A stretch of 64,000 nt of DNA from contig NZ_NCST01000012.1 of assembly GCF_002088975.1 (NCBI RefSeq), forward strand, positions 1 to 64,000, read 5' to 3'. Below the pieces are notes generated by a model. The model ran no database searches, was not told where the DNA came from, and saw only the letters and a program-made list of their open reading frames with translations. The position numbers and the translations under genes are program-made. Shown here piece after piece: positions 8,603-17,753 of this stretch; position 1 is the first letter of the stretch, and every line of letters starts with the position of its first letter. This DNA comes from Henriciella aquimarina. Lineage in GTDB: Bacteria; Pseudomonadota; Alphaproteobacteria; Caulobacterales; Hyphomonadaceae.

Positions 8603-8729
8603 GGAACGCCTGCATTATGTCTTGTCCATACTATATGGTCTCTAGCTGAACGTCAGGCAACGTGGAGAAGTTGTCACGGGCGGACGCTGTAATGAAGACA
8701 ATTGCGGCGGGCCTTTCGCCACCGCATCG

Positions 8730-8760
8730 AAAAAGCCCGCAGCGCGGATACGCTGCGGGC
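8730..8760 (-). terminator. Intrinsic terminator of the aldehyde dehydrogenase gene
   Basis: A 10-bp stem (8735-8744 paired with 8751-8760, loop 8745-8750) is followed on the minus strand by five T (8734-8730). It lies 25 bp after the stop of the aldehyde dehydrogenase gene. Confidence 0.85.
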
Positions 8761-8785
8761 TCGTTTTCCAGATGGGAAGTGCGGC

Positions 8786-10216
8786 CTAGGCCGGGTTGAA
8801 GACCGACTTCACTTCGAGGAATTCGTCGAACCCGAATTCGCCCCATTCGCGGCCGATGCCGGATTGCTTGTAGCCGCCGAACGCGCCGTTGGCGAAGTCC
8901 GGCCCGGCCCCGTTGATGTGCACATTGCCGGCGCGGATCTGGTTGCCGACCTCGCGGGCATGTTTCGGGTCGCCCGACTGCACATAGGAGGACAGGCCAT
9001 AGACCGTGTCGTTCGCGATGCGGATGGCATCTTCCTCGGTGTCATAGGGCAGGATGCAGAGGACGGGGCCGAAGATTTCCTCGCGGGCGATCGTCATGTC
9101 GTTGGTGACATTGCCGAACACGGTCGGCTTGGCGAAGTAGCCCTTGTTGAAACCCTCCGGACGGCCCGTGCCGCCGGTGACCAGCGTGGCGCCCTCGTCG
9201 ATGCCTTTCTGGATCAGGTCCTGGACCTTGTTCCACTGATTGGCGTTCGAGATCGGGCCCATGGCGCCCTTCGGCGCATCGGCACCGGCGCCGATCTGCA
9301 CCTTCTCGGCGGTCGCCTTGGCAATGGCCATCGCCTCGTCCTGCTTGTCGCGCTGCACCAGCATGCGGGACGGCGCATTACAGGACTGGCCGGTATTGGT
9401 CATCATGTTCATGACGCCGCCGCCGACCGCCTTCTGGAGATCGGCATCCGGCAGGATGATGTTCGGGGACTTGCCGCCGAGCTCGAGCGCGACGCGCTTC
9501 ACCGACGGGGCAGCGGCCTGCTGGACGAGCACGCCGGCGCGGGTCGAGCCGGTGAAGCTCATCATGTCGATGCCCGGATGCTGGGACATGTAGGCGCCGA
9601 CGCCGGGGCCGTCGCCATTGACCAGGTTGAAGACACCCGGCGGGACACCGGCATCGTGGAAGATCTCTGCCACGATCATCGCGTCGAGCGGCGCGATCTC
9701 GGACGGCTTGAGCACCATGGTGCAGCCCGCGGCAATCGCCGGGGCGACCTTGCAGGCGATCTGGTTCTGCGGCCAGTTCCACGGGGTGATGAAGCCGCAG
9801 ACGCCGATCGGCTCCTTGCGGATGGTGGTGTTGCCGCGGGTTTCCTCGAACTTGTATTCGCGCAGGACCTTGGCGGCGGTCATGTAGTGACCCATCCCGG
9901 CCGGGACCTGGGCGGCATTGGCGAGCCACATCGGCGCGCCCATTTCGTCGGAGATGGCCTTGGCCATGTCACCGGCGCGCTGCTGGATGCCGGCGGCGAT
10001 CTTCTCGAGCAGCTCGGCGCGGAATTCGACCGAGGTCTGCGAGAAGGACGGGAAAGCGGCCTGGGCGGCGGCGACGGCCTTGTCGACATCGGCCTGCGAA
10101 CCGAGCGAGATGCGCGCGAACGGCTCTTCGGTGGCCGGGTTCTCGACATCAAGGGTGCGCGGTTCGACCGGGTCGACCCATTCGCCGTTGATGTAGAATT
10201 TCAGATAGTCCTGCAT
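8786..10216 (-). CDS. NAD(P)-dependent aldehyde dehydrogenase
   Basis: This 476-residue ALDH-superfamily enzyme oxidises an aldehyde to the acid. The landmarks are present: the TPWNWP cofactor segment, FTGSTRAG, the general-base Glu in LELGGKSPN, the catalytic Cys in NTGQSCNAPSR, and EEIFGPVLCILPY near the end. The substrate cannot be read from sequence; relatives act on a range of aliphatic and aromatic aldehydes. The start at 10216 has GGAGG nine bases upstream. The gene stands alone, with its own terminator at 8730-8760. Confidence 0.93.
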   Translation of the reverse strand: MQDYLKFYINGEWVDPVEPRTLDVENPATEEPFARISLGSQADVDKAVAAAQAAFPSFSQTSVEFRAELLEKIAAGIQQRAGDMAKAISDEMGAPMWLANAAQVPAGMGHYMTAAKVLREYKFEETRGNTTIRKEPIGVCGFITPWNWPQNQIACKVAPAIAAGCTMVLKPSEIAPLDAMIVAEIFHDAGVPPGVFNLVNGDGPGVGAYMSQHPGIDMMSFTGSTRAGVLVQQAAAPSVKRVALELGGKSPNIILPDADLQKAVGGGVMNMMTNTGQSCNAPSRMLVQRDKQDEAMAIAKATAEKVQIGAGADAPKGAMGPISNANQWNKVQDLIQKGIDEGATLVTGGTGRPEGFNKGYFAKPTVFGNVTNDMTIAREEIFGPVLCILPYDTEEDAIRIANDTVYGLSSYVQSGDPKHAREVGNQIRAGNVHINGAGPDFANGAFGGYKQSGIGREWGEFGFDEFLEVKSVFNPA

Positions 10217-10347
10217 GTCGGTCCTCCGCTGAGCGTGTTTTTGCTACCTTCCAATCTAGGCGCCGGACCGGGGAAATGAAAGCGGTGCCGCTCCGTCACC
10301 CCGCGTGAAATCGGGGCAAGGGAGCGGCCGGGTCCGCCGGAAGGGCC

Positions 10348-11382
10348 TTATTCGCCCAGACCAAGCGCGGTTTCGATGGCCTGCCAGTCGACGACCTTGA
10401 AGTTCTGGTCGACTTCCGAGACCGGGTTGGCGTCGTCCTGGACGATCAGGATCCCCTTCGGAAAACCGGGCAGGGCCGCCGAGGAAGCGTCGAGACCATC
10501 GGTGTGGCTGACGGCGTCCACGCTGCCGTCTTCGCTGCCGGTGATCGTGATGACGCCGCGCGGGGTGTGCGGGGCCGCGCGGTCATAGATGACATAGCGG
10601 TCGGCTTCCTGCGCGGACGCGACGAGATAGCCGGTATTGCCTGCCCCGAGCCAGAGCGAGAGGCCCTCGACATCGGCGACCAGGCCATTGCCGGCGGCAA
10701 TCGTGTCGACGCTGACAGGCTCGGAGGCGGCGTCGGTGAGGTCGAGCTTCCAGATGCCGTGCTCTTCCTCGCCGATGAAGGCTATTCCAGCGGCATCATC
10801 GACCACGCAGCCTTCCAGCTGGCGCGGGCCGAACTGGCCGACCTGGACGGTGCGCGTCAGGGCGACATCGCTGCCCGTGCCGGACCAGATCTGGATCGAG
10901 CCGTCCTTATAGGTCGGGATGATCAGCGTCTTGCCGCCGACCGAGCCCATGCAGATGCCGTAAGGCTCGGTCTTGCCGGTCTCGACCTCGCCGGCATGGT
11001 CGACCAGGCCGGTGGCCGGATCGATGGCGAAGAGCGTGATCGTGTTGAACTCATCATTCGAGGCGGCGGCGAGATTGCCGCGCACATCGACATTGTTGAG
11101 CTGGCCGGCATCGAGGAACTGAAGCTCCTTGCCCGACAGGTCGTAGACGTGCAGCCCTTCATCCTTGTTGGTGCCGAGGATCAGGCTTCTGGAGGCATCG
11201 GCCGGGTGGACCCAGAGGGCCGGATCGTCGGCGCGGTCGCCCGTGCCGGTCATCGGGTCGGTCTCGAAGCTGGCGGCCACCGGCGTGGCGGTGATGCCGT
11301 CCTCGATGGGGGCGGGCGCGGTTTCGCAGGCGGCCAGGCCGGTCGCGGCAATGCCCGCGAGCAGGAGGGTGCGGAGGGTCAT
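10348..11382 (-). CDS. Beta-propeller phytase (3-phytase), lipoprotein
   Basis: The 344-residue product starts with a lipoprotein signal (lipobox GLAAC near 19). It continues as a six-bladed beta-propeller phytase: DDPALWVHPADASRSLILGT, KDEGLHVYDLSGKELQ, NNVDVR and YGICMGSV are family hallmarks. Enzymes of this type use calcium to hydrolyse phosphate groups from inositol hexakisphosphate. A lipid anchor suggests it acts at the outer membrane. It lies downstream of a TonB-dependent receptor on the same strand, with 90 bp between them, a pairing seen repeatedly in Gram-negative phytate users. Confidence 0.92.
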   Translation of the reverse strand: MTLRTLLLAGIAATGLAACETAPAPIEDGITATPVAASFETDPMTGTGDRADDPALWVHPADASRSLILGTNKDEGLHVYDLSGKELQFLDAGQLNNVDVRGNLAAASNDEFNTITLFAIDPATGLVDHAGEVETGKTEPYGICMGSVGGKTLIIPTYKDGSIQIWSGTGSDVALTRTVQVGQFGPRQLEGCVVDDAAGIAFIGEEEHGIWKLDLTDAASEPVSVDTIAAGNGLVADVEGLSLWLGAGNTGYLVASAQEADRYVIYDRAAPHTPRGVITITGSEDGSVDAVSHTDGLDASSAALPGFPKGILIVQDDANPVSEVDQNFKVVDWQAIETALGLGE

Positions 11383-11417
11383 GGGTGAGAATCCTTGTCT
11401 GGTATCTGGAATGTGCG

Positions 11418-11450
11418 GCGGGCCGGATACGCTTTCACGCTCCGGCCCGC
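11418..11450 (-). other. Intergenic hairpin between receptor and phytase genes
   Basis: Perfect 10-bp GC-rich arms (11418-11427 and 11441-11450) enclose a 13-base loop. No T run follows in the direction of transcription. The hairpin is therefore more likely to stabilise or process the upstream receptor message than to terminate fully. It could set the ratio of the two products. Confidence 0.5.
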
Positions 11451-11472
11451 GCCAGTCTTTTCAGGGCCGGAC

Positions 11473-14319
11473 CTAGTAGGTCAGGCGGGCGCCGAAGACG
11501 ACCGTAGTGCCGAACTCGTCATATTGCGAGAGGCGCCGCTCGTCGCCGAAATAGTAGTATTCCGGCTCGTCGGTGAGGTTCTTGCCTTCGAGATAAAGCT
11601 GGATGTTGTCGTTCACCTTGTACTTGGCGGACGCTTCGACGAGCAGGCGGTCGTCGGTGTAGCGGTCGAGGTCCTCGCCCATCAGCTCGTCGACATAGTC
11701 GCCGCGATAATTGGCCGAGACGCGCAGGTCCCACGGGCCCTTGTCATAGCCGATGGCGACGTTCCAGACGGTGTCGGACTGCTTCAGGAACGGCACTTCG
11801 CGCCCGTCCGGCAGCTCGCTTTCGCTGTCGGTCAGGGTGAGGTTGGCCGACACCAGGAAGCCGTCGAGCGCGCGGGTGAGATCCGCCATGTTCTGCACAT
11901 AGTTGAACTCGATGCCGTAGAGGTCGCTGGAGCCGACATTGATGAAGGAGGTGATCTCCTCGACATCGGCGAGCTGGGCCGGGTCGAGATAGCCGAGATT
12001 GACCGGAACGGTCGGCAGGAACTCGCTCAGCGGCACCAGGTTGCCATCGTCATCCTCGGCCCGCTCATAGGTCGCTTCGTAGATGGCGTTGTCGATCGTC
12101 TTGTAGAACACGCCGACCGACAGGACCGACAGCTCGGTCGGGTAGTATTCCAGGCTGAGGTCGAAATTGTCGGCCTCATACGGATCGAGGTTCGGATTGC
12201 CGAGTTCGAGTTCGTCGCGGTCGTCATTGAAGACCGTGAACGGGGCCATTTCACCGAAGGACGGGCGCACCACGGCAGCATAATAGGCACCGCGCGCGAT
12301 AAGCTTGTCATTGAACGCGTACTTGGCGTTCACCGATGGCAGCCAGTGGGTGTAGTCGTTGGAGACGTCGCGCGTCTGCAGGTTCTCCGGATCGTCTTCC
12401 TCGGCATAGATGTTGCCGGACAGGTCGGTCTTGGTGTCTTCCATGCGCACGCCGGCGACCAGGGTGAGATTGCCGATGTCGAAGGTGCCCATGGCGTAGG
12501 CCGCCAGGATCTGCTCGTCGATGGTGAAGTCCTCGGCGAGGCTGTCGAAATTGGTTGCATCCTCGTCCAGCTCGAAGCCGGGTCCGGCACCGTTGCGCAG
12601 GGCCGCCGTCAGGTCCGGGTCCGGCCAGGCCGGCATCGGATTGGCCAGGCGCCAGCCGGAGACATAATCCGCCCCGACATAGTCGGCCAGGTTGAGGTCA
12701 TCGGCCTCGTGGAAGATGACATTGGCGTCGCGCGTCTTCTCGCGGTCGCGCAGTTTCACACCGGCCTGCCAGGAGACCGGTGTGTCGCCGATCAGGCTGT
12801 CGCGGGTGACGTCGAAGCGGGCCGAGATTTCCTCGTCCTCATTGACGGTCTTCTCTTCCTCGAAGGCGTCCATGAAGTAGTTCGACGGATCGTAGACGAG
12901 GTCGAGCAGGGCGCCGGAGAATTTCGGCGTTTCCGGCTTCGAGAAGTCGATCGTGACATCGCTGTCTGTCAGGCCGGCCTCGGCGGCGGCATCCTGGATG
13001 TCCTCGAAGCGGAAGGTGACGTCATGATTGTCGCTGTCGTCTTCCTCGGCATAGGCATAGGCGACTTCATAGTCGAACTGCCATGCATCTCGGTTGGTCG
13101 TGCCGCCGAGCGCATAGGTCTGGATCTTGCGGACTTCGCGGCGCTTGCGCACTTCCGCGTCCATCTCGTTGAGCGGCAGGGTCTGTGAGTCGGCGGTGAC
13201 GGTGCCATCGTCCTCGGCATCGCCGAGGTCGCGGAACTCGAACTTGTTGCGGACCTCGTCATCCTCGTAATTGTTATAGAGGGTGCGCAGGTAAAGCTCG
13301 GTGTTCTCGTCGACGCGCCAGTCGAAATTGGCGATGAAGCCGATGCGTTCGCGGGTCAGGTCGTACCAGCGCTGTTCGTAATCGTCATTGAGATAGGCGG
13401 TGCCGTTGTCGAGGAAGTCCCACTCGCCGGTCTCGTTATTGTGGCTCTCGATGGCGAGGTTCTGATAGTTCAGCGACAGGGCGACGCCGAGCTTGTCGTT
13501 GAAGACTTCCGAATAGGTCAGTGTGGCCTTGGGCGAGACCTCTTCGGAGATTTCGTTATAGGCGCCTTCCAGCTTGGCGCGGATGAAGCGGCCATCGCGG
13601 TCGAAAGCGGAGATCGTCTTCAGGTCGATCACGCCGCCGAGCGAGTCGGCATCGACATTCGGGGTGAGCGACTTCTGGACGGTGATGCCGTCGAGCAGGT
13701 CGGAGGGCACGCCATCGAGCAGAACGCCGCGGCGGTCTTCCGGCGACGGGGTGCGCACGCCATTGATGGACGCCGCGATGAGGTCGGTATTGATGCCCCG
13801 GATGGAGACATAGCGGCCTTCGCCCTGGTCGGTCTCGATCGACAGGCCCGGCACGCGCGACAGGGAGTCGGCGACCGTGGTGTCCGGGAAGTTGCCGAGG
13901 CCGTCACTGTCGATCACGGAGATGATCGCATCGGAGGCGCGCTGCTGGTTGATGGCGCCGGCCTGGGCGGCCGCAGAGCCGACGACGAGCACGTTGTCGA
14001 GATAGCGCACATCGCTGCCGACGCGGATGTCGAGCGTCGTGTCGGCCTGGACGCTGACGGTCTGGCTGACCGGTTCGGCGCCGATATAGGAGACCGAGAC
14101 GGTGTAGTCGCCGGCCGGGATGTTGGCGAAACGATAGTCGCCATAGCGGTCCGTGGTGGTCGACCGGTCCAGCCCCTCAATGCGGACGATGGCGCCTGCC
14201 AGCGGGGCTTCGCCGGAGGCGTCGGTGACCTGGCCACGGATGATGTCGGCGGCGGCCACTTGTGCAAATGTCGCTGCGAGAATGCCGGCTGTGACCAGCC
14301 TGCTGTAGCGGATGTTCAT
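11473..14319 (-). CDS. TonB-dependent receptor (TonB-Xanth-Caul type) with N-terminal carboxypeptidase-regulatory-like domain
   Basis: This 948-residue outer-membrane transporter has a signal peptide (about 1-24). A beta-sandwich regulatory-like domain follows (RGQVTDASGEAPLAGAIVRI to about residue 105), then a plug (ASDAIISVIDSDGLGNFPDT, VPGLSIETDQGEGRYVSIRG) and a 22-strand barrel ending in the aromatic GARLTY. The sequence style is that of the Xanthomonas/Caulobacter receptor family, which mostly imports carbohydrates and related compounds through TonB. Being directly upstream of phytase, it probably imports phytate or its breakdown products; that substrate is inference. The start at 14319 follows GAGGGG. 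Confidence 0.94.
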   Translation of the reverse strand: MNIRYSRLVTAGILAATFAQVAAADIIRGQVTDASGEAPLAGAIVRIEGLDRSTTTDRYGDYRFANIPAGDYTVSVSYIGAEPVSQTVSVQADTTLDIRVGSDVRYLDNVLVVGSAAAQAGAINQQRASDAIISVIDSDGLGNFPDTTVADSLSRVPGLSIETDQGEGRYVSIRGINTDLIAASINGVRTPSPEDRRGVLLDGVPSDLLDGITVQKSLTPNVDADSLGGVIDLKTISAFDRDGRFIRAKLEGAYNEISEEVSPKATLTYSEVFNDKLGVALSLNYQNLAIESHNNETGEWDFLDNGTAYLNDDYEQRWYDLTRERIGFIANFDWRVDENTELYLRTLYNNYEDDEVRNKFEFRDLGDAEDDGTVTADSQTLPLNEMDAEVRKRREVRKIQTYALGGTTNRDAWQFDYEVAYAYAEEDDSDNHDVTFRFEDIQDAAAEAGLTDSDVTIDFSKPETPKFSGALLDLVYDPSNYFMDAFEEEKTVNEDEEISARFDVTRDSLIGDTPVSWQAGVKLRDREKTRDANVIFHEADDLNLADYVGADYVSGWRLANPMPAWPDPDLTAALRNGAGPGFELDEDATNFDSLAEDFTIDEQILAAYAMGTFDIGNLTLVAGVRMEDTKTDLSGNIYAEEDDPENLQTRDVSNDYTHWLPSVNAKYAFNDKLIARGAYYAAVVRPSFGEMAPFTVFNDDRDELELGNPNLDPYEADNFDLSLEYYPTELSVLSVGVFYKTIDNAIYEATYERAEDDDGNLVPLSEFLPTVPVNLGYLDPAQLADVEEITSFINVGSSDLYGIEFNYVQNMADLTRALDGFLVSANLTLTDSESELPDGREVPFLKQSDTVWNVAIGYDKGPWDLRVSANYRGDYVDELMGEDLDRYTDDRLLVEASAKYKVNDNIQLYLEGKNLTDEPEYYYFGDERRLSQYDEFGTTVVFGARLTY

Positions 14320-14487
14320 AAAGATTTCCCCTCTTCAAGATCGAGAGGGCGCTAGCAGCGTTGCGTGACGGTCCGGAGACGGTTCGGTTTCAGTTTGGCG
14401 ACAGATTTTCGCAAGTTTTGTGACGGGGCTTTTGCGTCACAGCATCATCTGAACGTCTGGTTTGTGCGCTGCAGCGGAGGGGATGGC

Positions 14488-15993
14488 CTAACGGCGTTTC
14501 AGCCCGCCGAGAATTCCGCGCAGGACATAGCGCGTTATGTCGCGGGCGAGCGTCCGCGTGGCGGTCTTTACCGCCGCTTCCGTTGGCGTCTGCCGGCGTG
14601 AGGTGCGCCGCCGGGATTTCTTCTTTTCGAGCGCCTTCTTCGCCTTTTCTTCCTGCCGCGCGAGGCGTTCGGCTTCTTCGGCGGCGGCCTCTTCCTTTTC
14701 GAGCAGAATCTCGTAGGCGGACTCGCGGTCGACAGCCTCGTCATACCGCGCCGCGACCGGGCTGCGGGACATGATTTCCTTGCGCTCGGCGGGCGTGACC
14801 GGGCCAAGCCGGGAAGAGGGCGGGCGGATCAGCGTGCGCTGAACGACGCTCGGGGCGGCCTTCTCGTCCAGCGTGGAGACGAGCGCCTCACCGGTGCCGA
14901 GCTGGGTGATCACGTCTTCGGTATCGAAATCCGGATTGGGGCGGAAGCTTTCAGACGCCGCCTTCACGCCCTTGCGCTCGGTCGGCGTATAGGCGCGCAG
15001 GGCATGCTGGATGCGGTTGCCGAGCTGGGCGAGTACGCTGTCGGGCAGGTCGCGCGGATTCTGGGTGACGAAATAGACGCCGACGCCCTTCGACCGGATC
15101 AGGCGGACGACCTGTTCGATCTTGGTAAGCAGGGCTTTCGGCGCATCCTTGAAGAGGAGGTGGGCCTCGTCGAAGAAGAAGACGAGCTTCGGCTTGTCCG
15201 GATCGCCCACTTCCGGCAGCCGCTCGAACAGCTCCGACAGGAGCCAGAGCAGGAAGGTGGAATAGAGCTTCGGGGAATTGATGAGCCGGGTCGCGTCCAT
15301 GATGTTGACGATGCCGCGCCCGTCGAGGCCGACGCGCATCAGGTCCATCAGGTCGAGAGCGGGCTCGCCGAAGAACTGTTCGGCACCGTCGCGTTCCAGG
15401 CCGAGCAGGCTGCGCTGGATCGCGCTCAGCGAGGCCGAGGCGATGTTGCCGTAGCGCAGCGAGACATCGTCGCGGACGTCCTTCTGGCCGAGATGGATGA
15501 GCAGCTTCTGCAGGTCCTTCAGGTCGAGCAGGAGCAGGCCCTCATCGTCGGCGTATTCGAAGGCGACATTGAGCACGCCTTCCTGGGTCTCGGTCAGGTC
15601 CATCAGGCGGGCGAGCAGGGTGGGGCCCATTTCGCTGATCGTGGCGCGGACCGGATGGCCCTTTTCGCCGAAGACATCCCAGAAGACGGTGGGCACGTCG
15701 TGATAGGCATAGTCGTCAAACCCGATCGTGCGGGCGCGCGAGGTGAAGGCCTCGTGCAGCTTGAAGTCTTCGCTGCCGCTCATGCAGAGCCCGGAGAGAT
15801 CGCCTTTCACATCGGCGCAGAAGACCGGCACGCCTTCATTGGAAAAGCCTTCGGCGAGGATCTGCAGGGTGACGGTCTTGCCCGTGCCGGTTGCGCCCGC
15901 GATGATGCCATGCCGGTTGGCGCGGTTGAGCAGCAGGGTCTGTGCCTCGTTCTGCTCCGGTCCGCCGCCACCAATATAGATTGCCTTGCCCAT
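14488..15993 (-). CDS. HerA/DUF853 family ATPase (YjgR-like)
   Basis: The frame opens at 16098, but the ATG at 15993 (GGGAG ribosome site) gives the 501-residue length of E. coli YjgR and the usual N-terminus [11 protein letters not shown]. The Walker A motif GATGTGKT lies near residues 33-40. Walker B lies in [13 protein letters not shown], followed by the sensor-like [13 protein letters not shown]. The C-terminus becomes highly charged (a Lys/Arg-rich segment) and ends with a short hydrophobic tail. The family belongs to the HerA/FtsK-type DNA-pumping ATPases, but its cellular role is not established. It lies upstream of the TonB receptor on the same strand, separated by 168 bp. Confidence 0.9.
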   Translation of the reverse strand: MGKAIYIGGGGPEQNEAQTLLLNRANRHGIIAGATGTGKTVTLQILAEGFSNEGVPVFCADVKGDLSGLCMSGSEDFKLHEAFTSRARTIGFDDYAYHDVPTVFWDVFGEKGHPVRATISEMGPTLLARLMDLTETQEGVLNVAFEYADDEGLLLLDLKDLQKLLIHLGQKDVRDDVSLRYGNIASASLSAIQRSLLGLERDGAEQFFGEPALDLMDLMRVGLDGRGIVNIMDATRLINSPKLYSTFLLWLLSELFERLPEVGDPDKPKLVFFFDEAHLLFKDAPKALLTKIEQVVRLIRSKGVGVYFVTQNPRDLPDSVLAQLGNRIQHALRAYTPTERKGVKAASESFRPNPDFDTEDVITQLGTGEALVSTLDEKAAPSVVQRTLIRPPSSRLGPVTPAERKEIMSRSPVAARYDEAVDRESAYEILLEKEEAAAEEAERLARQEEKAKKALEKKKSRRRTSRRQTPTEAAVKTATRTLARDITRYVLRGILGGLKRR

Positions 15994-16126
15994 CCGCCGC
16001 TCCCTGTGATCAAGCGGGGATGAAGCTAGACGCAAACGCCGGCCGGGCAAAGCCTGAGAGGCTGCGGCGGGGCTGGATCGTTCTGCCCGCCACCGCATTC
16101 TGGACGATAAAAGGAGGTCTGCCCCA

Positions 16127-16414
16127 ATGAGTAAACGGAAGAACCAGAGCTGGAGAAATTTCGATACCGAGAAGCACGGACAGGTCTATAATCTCTACCA
16201 GACCATTTACGATACGGTCGACGCTCTGGCAGCCATTGCTTTCATCGTCGGCTCGGCGCTATTTTTCAGTGAGAGCACGAAGGTGGCCGGGACGTGGCTG
16301 TTTCTGATCGGGTCGGTGTTTTTCGCGATCCGCCCGCTTGTCCACCTTGTTCGTGACCTGCATATGGCCCGGCTGCCAGCTCCGGGCATCGAGGGGGCAC
16401 CACAAGGATCATGA
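16127..16414 (+). CDS. YrhK-domain membrane protein
   Basis: This 95-residue protein has two hydrophobic helices (about 35-52 and 58-75) around a YrhK-like pattern ([20 protein letters not shown], then [15 protein letters not shown]). The function of the family is unknown. A strong AAAGGAGG lies 9 bases before the ATG. The stop overlaps the ATG of the PerM gene as ATGA, so the two are translationally coupled. Confidence 0.82.
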   Translation: MSKRKNQSWRNFDTEKHGQVYNLYQTIYDTVDALAAIAFIVGSALFFSESTKVAGTWLFLIGSVFFAIRPLVHLVRDLHMARLPAPGIEGAPQGS

Positions 16415-17535
16415 CAGTACGATCGGGCGTCGTTGGTATCTGGATCATTGCGACAGGCGTTCTGATCGCGCTGCTCTATCTCGGGCGCTCGATCTTCGCG
16501 CCCTTCGCGCTGGCGGTCTTCCTGTTTCTCACCATGGAGGGCTTCGCCCGGGTCATCCGCGAACAGCTTCCGGTCTTCGGGCGCTATATCAGCCGCCTCA
16601 TCGCGATCCTGATCGTGCTGCTCGGCTTCGGCCTGTTTGTCGGCCTCATGGCCCAGGGCATCGCCCAGTTCGGCGGCCAGGCGAGCGACTATGAGGCCAA
16701 GATCAACGGCCTGATCGCGGACGGCTATGGCCTGCTCAAGATGGAGCGGGCGCCGACGCTGACGGAAATCATTTTCAACGATACCGGCCAGCGCTTCTTC
16801 GCGACCATCGCCAATGCGACCGGGGATCTCTCAGCCGATCTGGTGGTCATCCTGATCTATGTCGCCTTCCTGTTCCTGGCGCAGTCGGCCTGGGCGCCGA
16901 AGCTGGACCGTCTCTTCCCGGTGACGGAGCAGCGCGAACAGGTCCGCAAGGTCGGCGAGGCGGCCCGCCGGGGCATCGAGATCTATCTGTGGACGCAGAC
17001 GGTTATCTCGGCGCTCATTACCGGGCTCACCTATGTCACGCTGCTCGCCTTGGGCGTGGAGAATGCCCTCTTCCTTTCGGGGCTGATCTTCGTGCTGAAC
17101 TACATCCCGACGATCGGCTCGATCGTGGCGGCTTTCGTCCCGACGCTGTTCGCGCTGGTCCAGCCGGACATGCCGGCCTGGGTGCCGGGCAGCGGGGACA
17201 ATGCGAGCTATTTTTTCGCCCTGTTCGTCTTTCTCGGGGTGAGCTTCTGGCAGTTCATGATCGGCAATTTCGTCCAGCCGCGCATCATGGGCGAGACGCT
17301 CAATCTTTCGGCACTGGTCGTGCTGCTTTCTCTTGCGATCTGGGGCGTGATCTGGGGCATTCCCGGAATGTTTTTGTCAGCCCCATTGACAGTGCTGCTT
17401 ATGGTCTTGTTTTCTCAATCTTCTTCGACCCGGTGGATTGCCATCCTGTTGTCAGCGGACGGGAATCCGGGCGGGCTCGTGGCCAACCCTGCGAATGACG
17501 ACCTCGTTATCACTGCAGAAACCTCTGAGGAGTAG
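16411..17535 (+). CDS. AI-2E/PerM family transporter
   Basis: The 374-residue membrane protein has about eight predicted helices and the AI-2E (PF01594) pattern: an N-terminal helix pair, a soluble segment, then ALGVENALFLSGLIFVLNYI and the P-x-x-G-S-I-V region. Members include the E. coli TqsA autoinducer-2 exporter and also sodium/proton antiporters, so the substrate cannot be assigned. It is coupled to the YrhK gene by a 4-base overlap. Confidence 0.88.
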   Translation: MTVRSGVVGIWIIATGVLIALLYLGRSIFAPFALAVFLFLTMEGFARVIREQLPVFGRYISRLIAILIVLLGFGLFVGLMAQGIAQFGGQASDYEAKINGLIADGYGLLKMERAPTLTEIIFNDTGQRFFATIANATGDLSADLVVILIYVAFLFLAQSAWAPKLDRLFPVTEQREQVRKVGEAARRGIEIYLWTQTVISALITGLTYVTLLALGVENALFLSGLIFVLNYIPTIGSIVAAFVPTLFALVQPDMPAWVPGSGDNASYFFALFVFLGVSFWQFMIGNFVQPRIMGETLNLSALVVLLSLAIWGVIWGIPGMFLSAPLTVLLMVLFSQSSSTRWIAILLSADGNPGGLVANPANDDLVITAETSEE

Positions 17536-17557
17536 CCTTGGCTTTCAAAGGGCGGCA

Positions 17558-17585
17558 TTACATATATAGTTCGGTAGTCTATATT
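17558..17585 (+). promoter_or_regulatory. Possible sigma-70-like promoter in the convergent gap
   Basis: TTACAT and TATATT are separated by 16 bases inside an unusually A/T-rich patch (17556-17600) of an otherwise GC-rich region. It has no coding gene downstream on the plus strand, only the hairpin array. Promoter function is inference. Confidence 0.3.
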
Positions 17586-17591
17586 AATTAG

Positions 17592-17714
17592 TATACCGCT
17601 CACACGATCAGGCCTCCGCGTGCGTCCCCCCACCCAGCCTGCGGAGTGGCCTGTAGGGCCCGTCGGACACGTCCCCGTTCGACGGGCCCGTCCCATCCCC
17701 CGGACATGGGGGAT
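17592..17714 (+). ncRNA. Candidate structured small RNA with three hairpins and C-rich loops
   Basis: Three consecutive hairpins fill the gap between the convergent perM-like and gdh genes. Hairpin 1 pairs 17610-17619 with 17641-17652 (10 bp, a 2-base bulge, 21-base loop). Hairpin 2 pairs 17656-17665 with 17680-17689 (10 bp, 14-base loop). Hairpin 3 pairs 17695-17701 with 17708-17714 (7 bp, 6-base loop). The first two loops and the linker before hairpin 3 each carry a GTCCC-type C-run able to pair with G-rich ribosome sites. No T run follows, so ordinary terminators are a poor explanation. I recognise no known RNA family. Confidence 0.3.
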
Positions 17715-17753
17715 CTGACCATGACAATTTGAGTGTAGCGACGAGGCCCGGTT

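Noticed and set aside
8702-10279. 525-residue plus-strand frame
   Set aside because: Shadow of the aldehyde dehydrogenase gene on the other strand.
11395-13188. 597-residue open frame on the plus strand
   Set aside because: Antisense to the TonB-dependent receptor, whose domains are clear. The frame has no motif.
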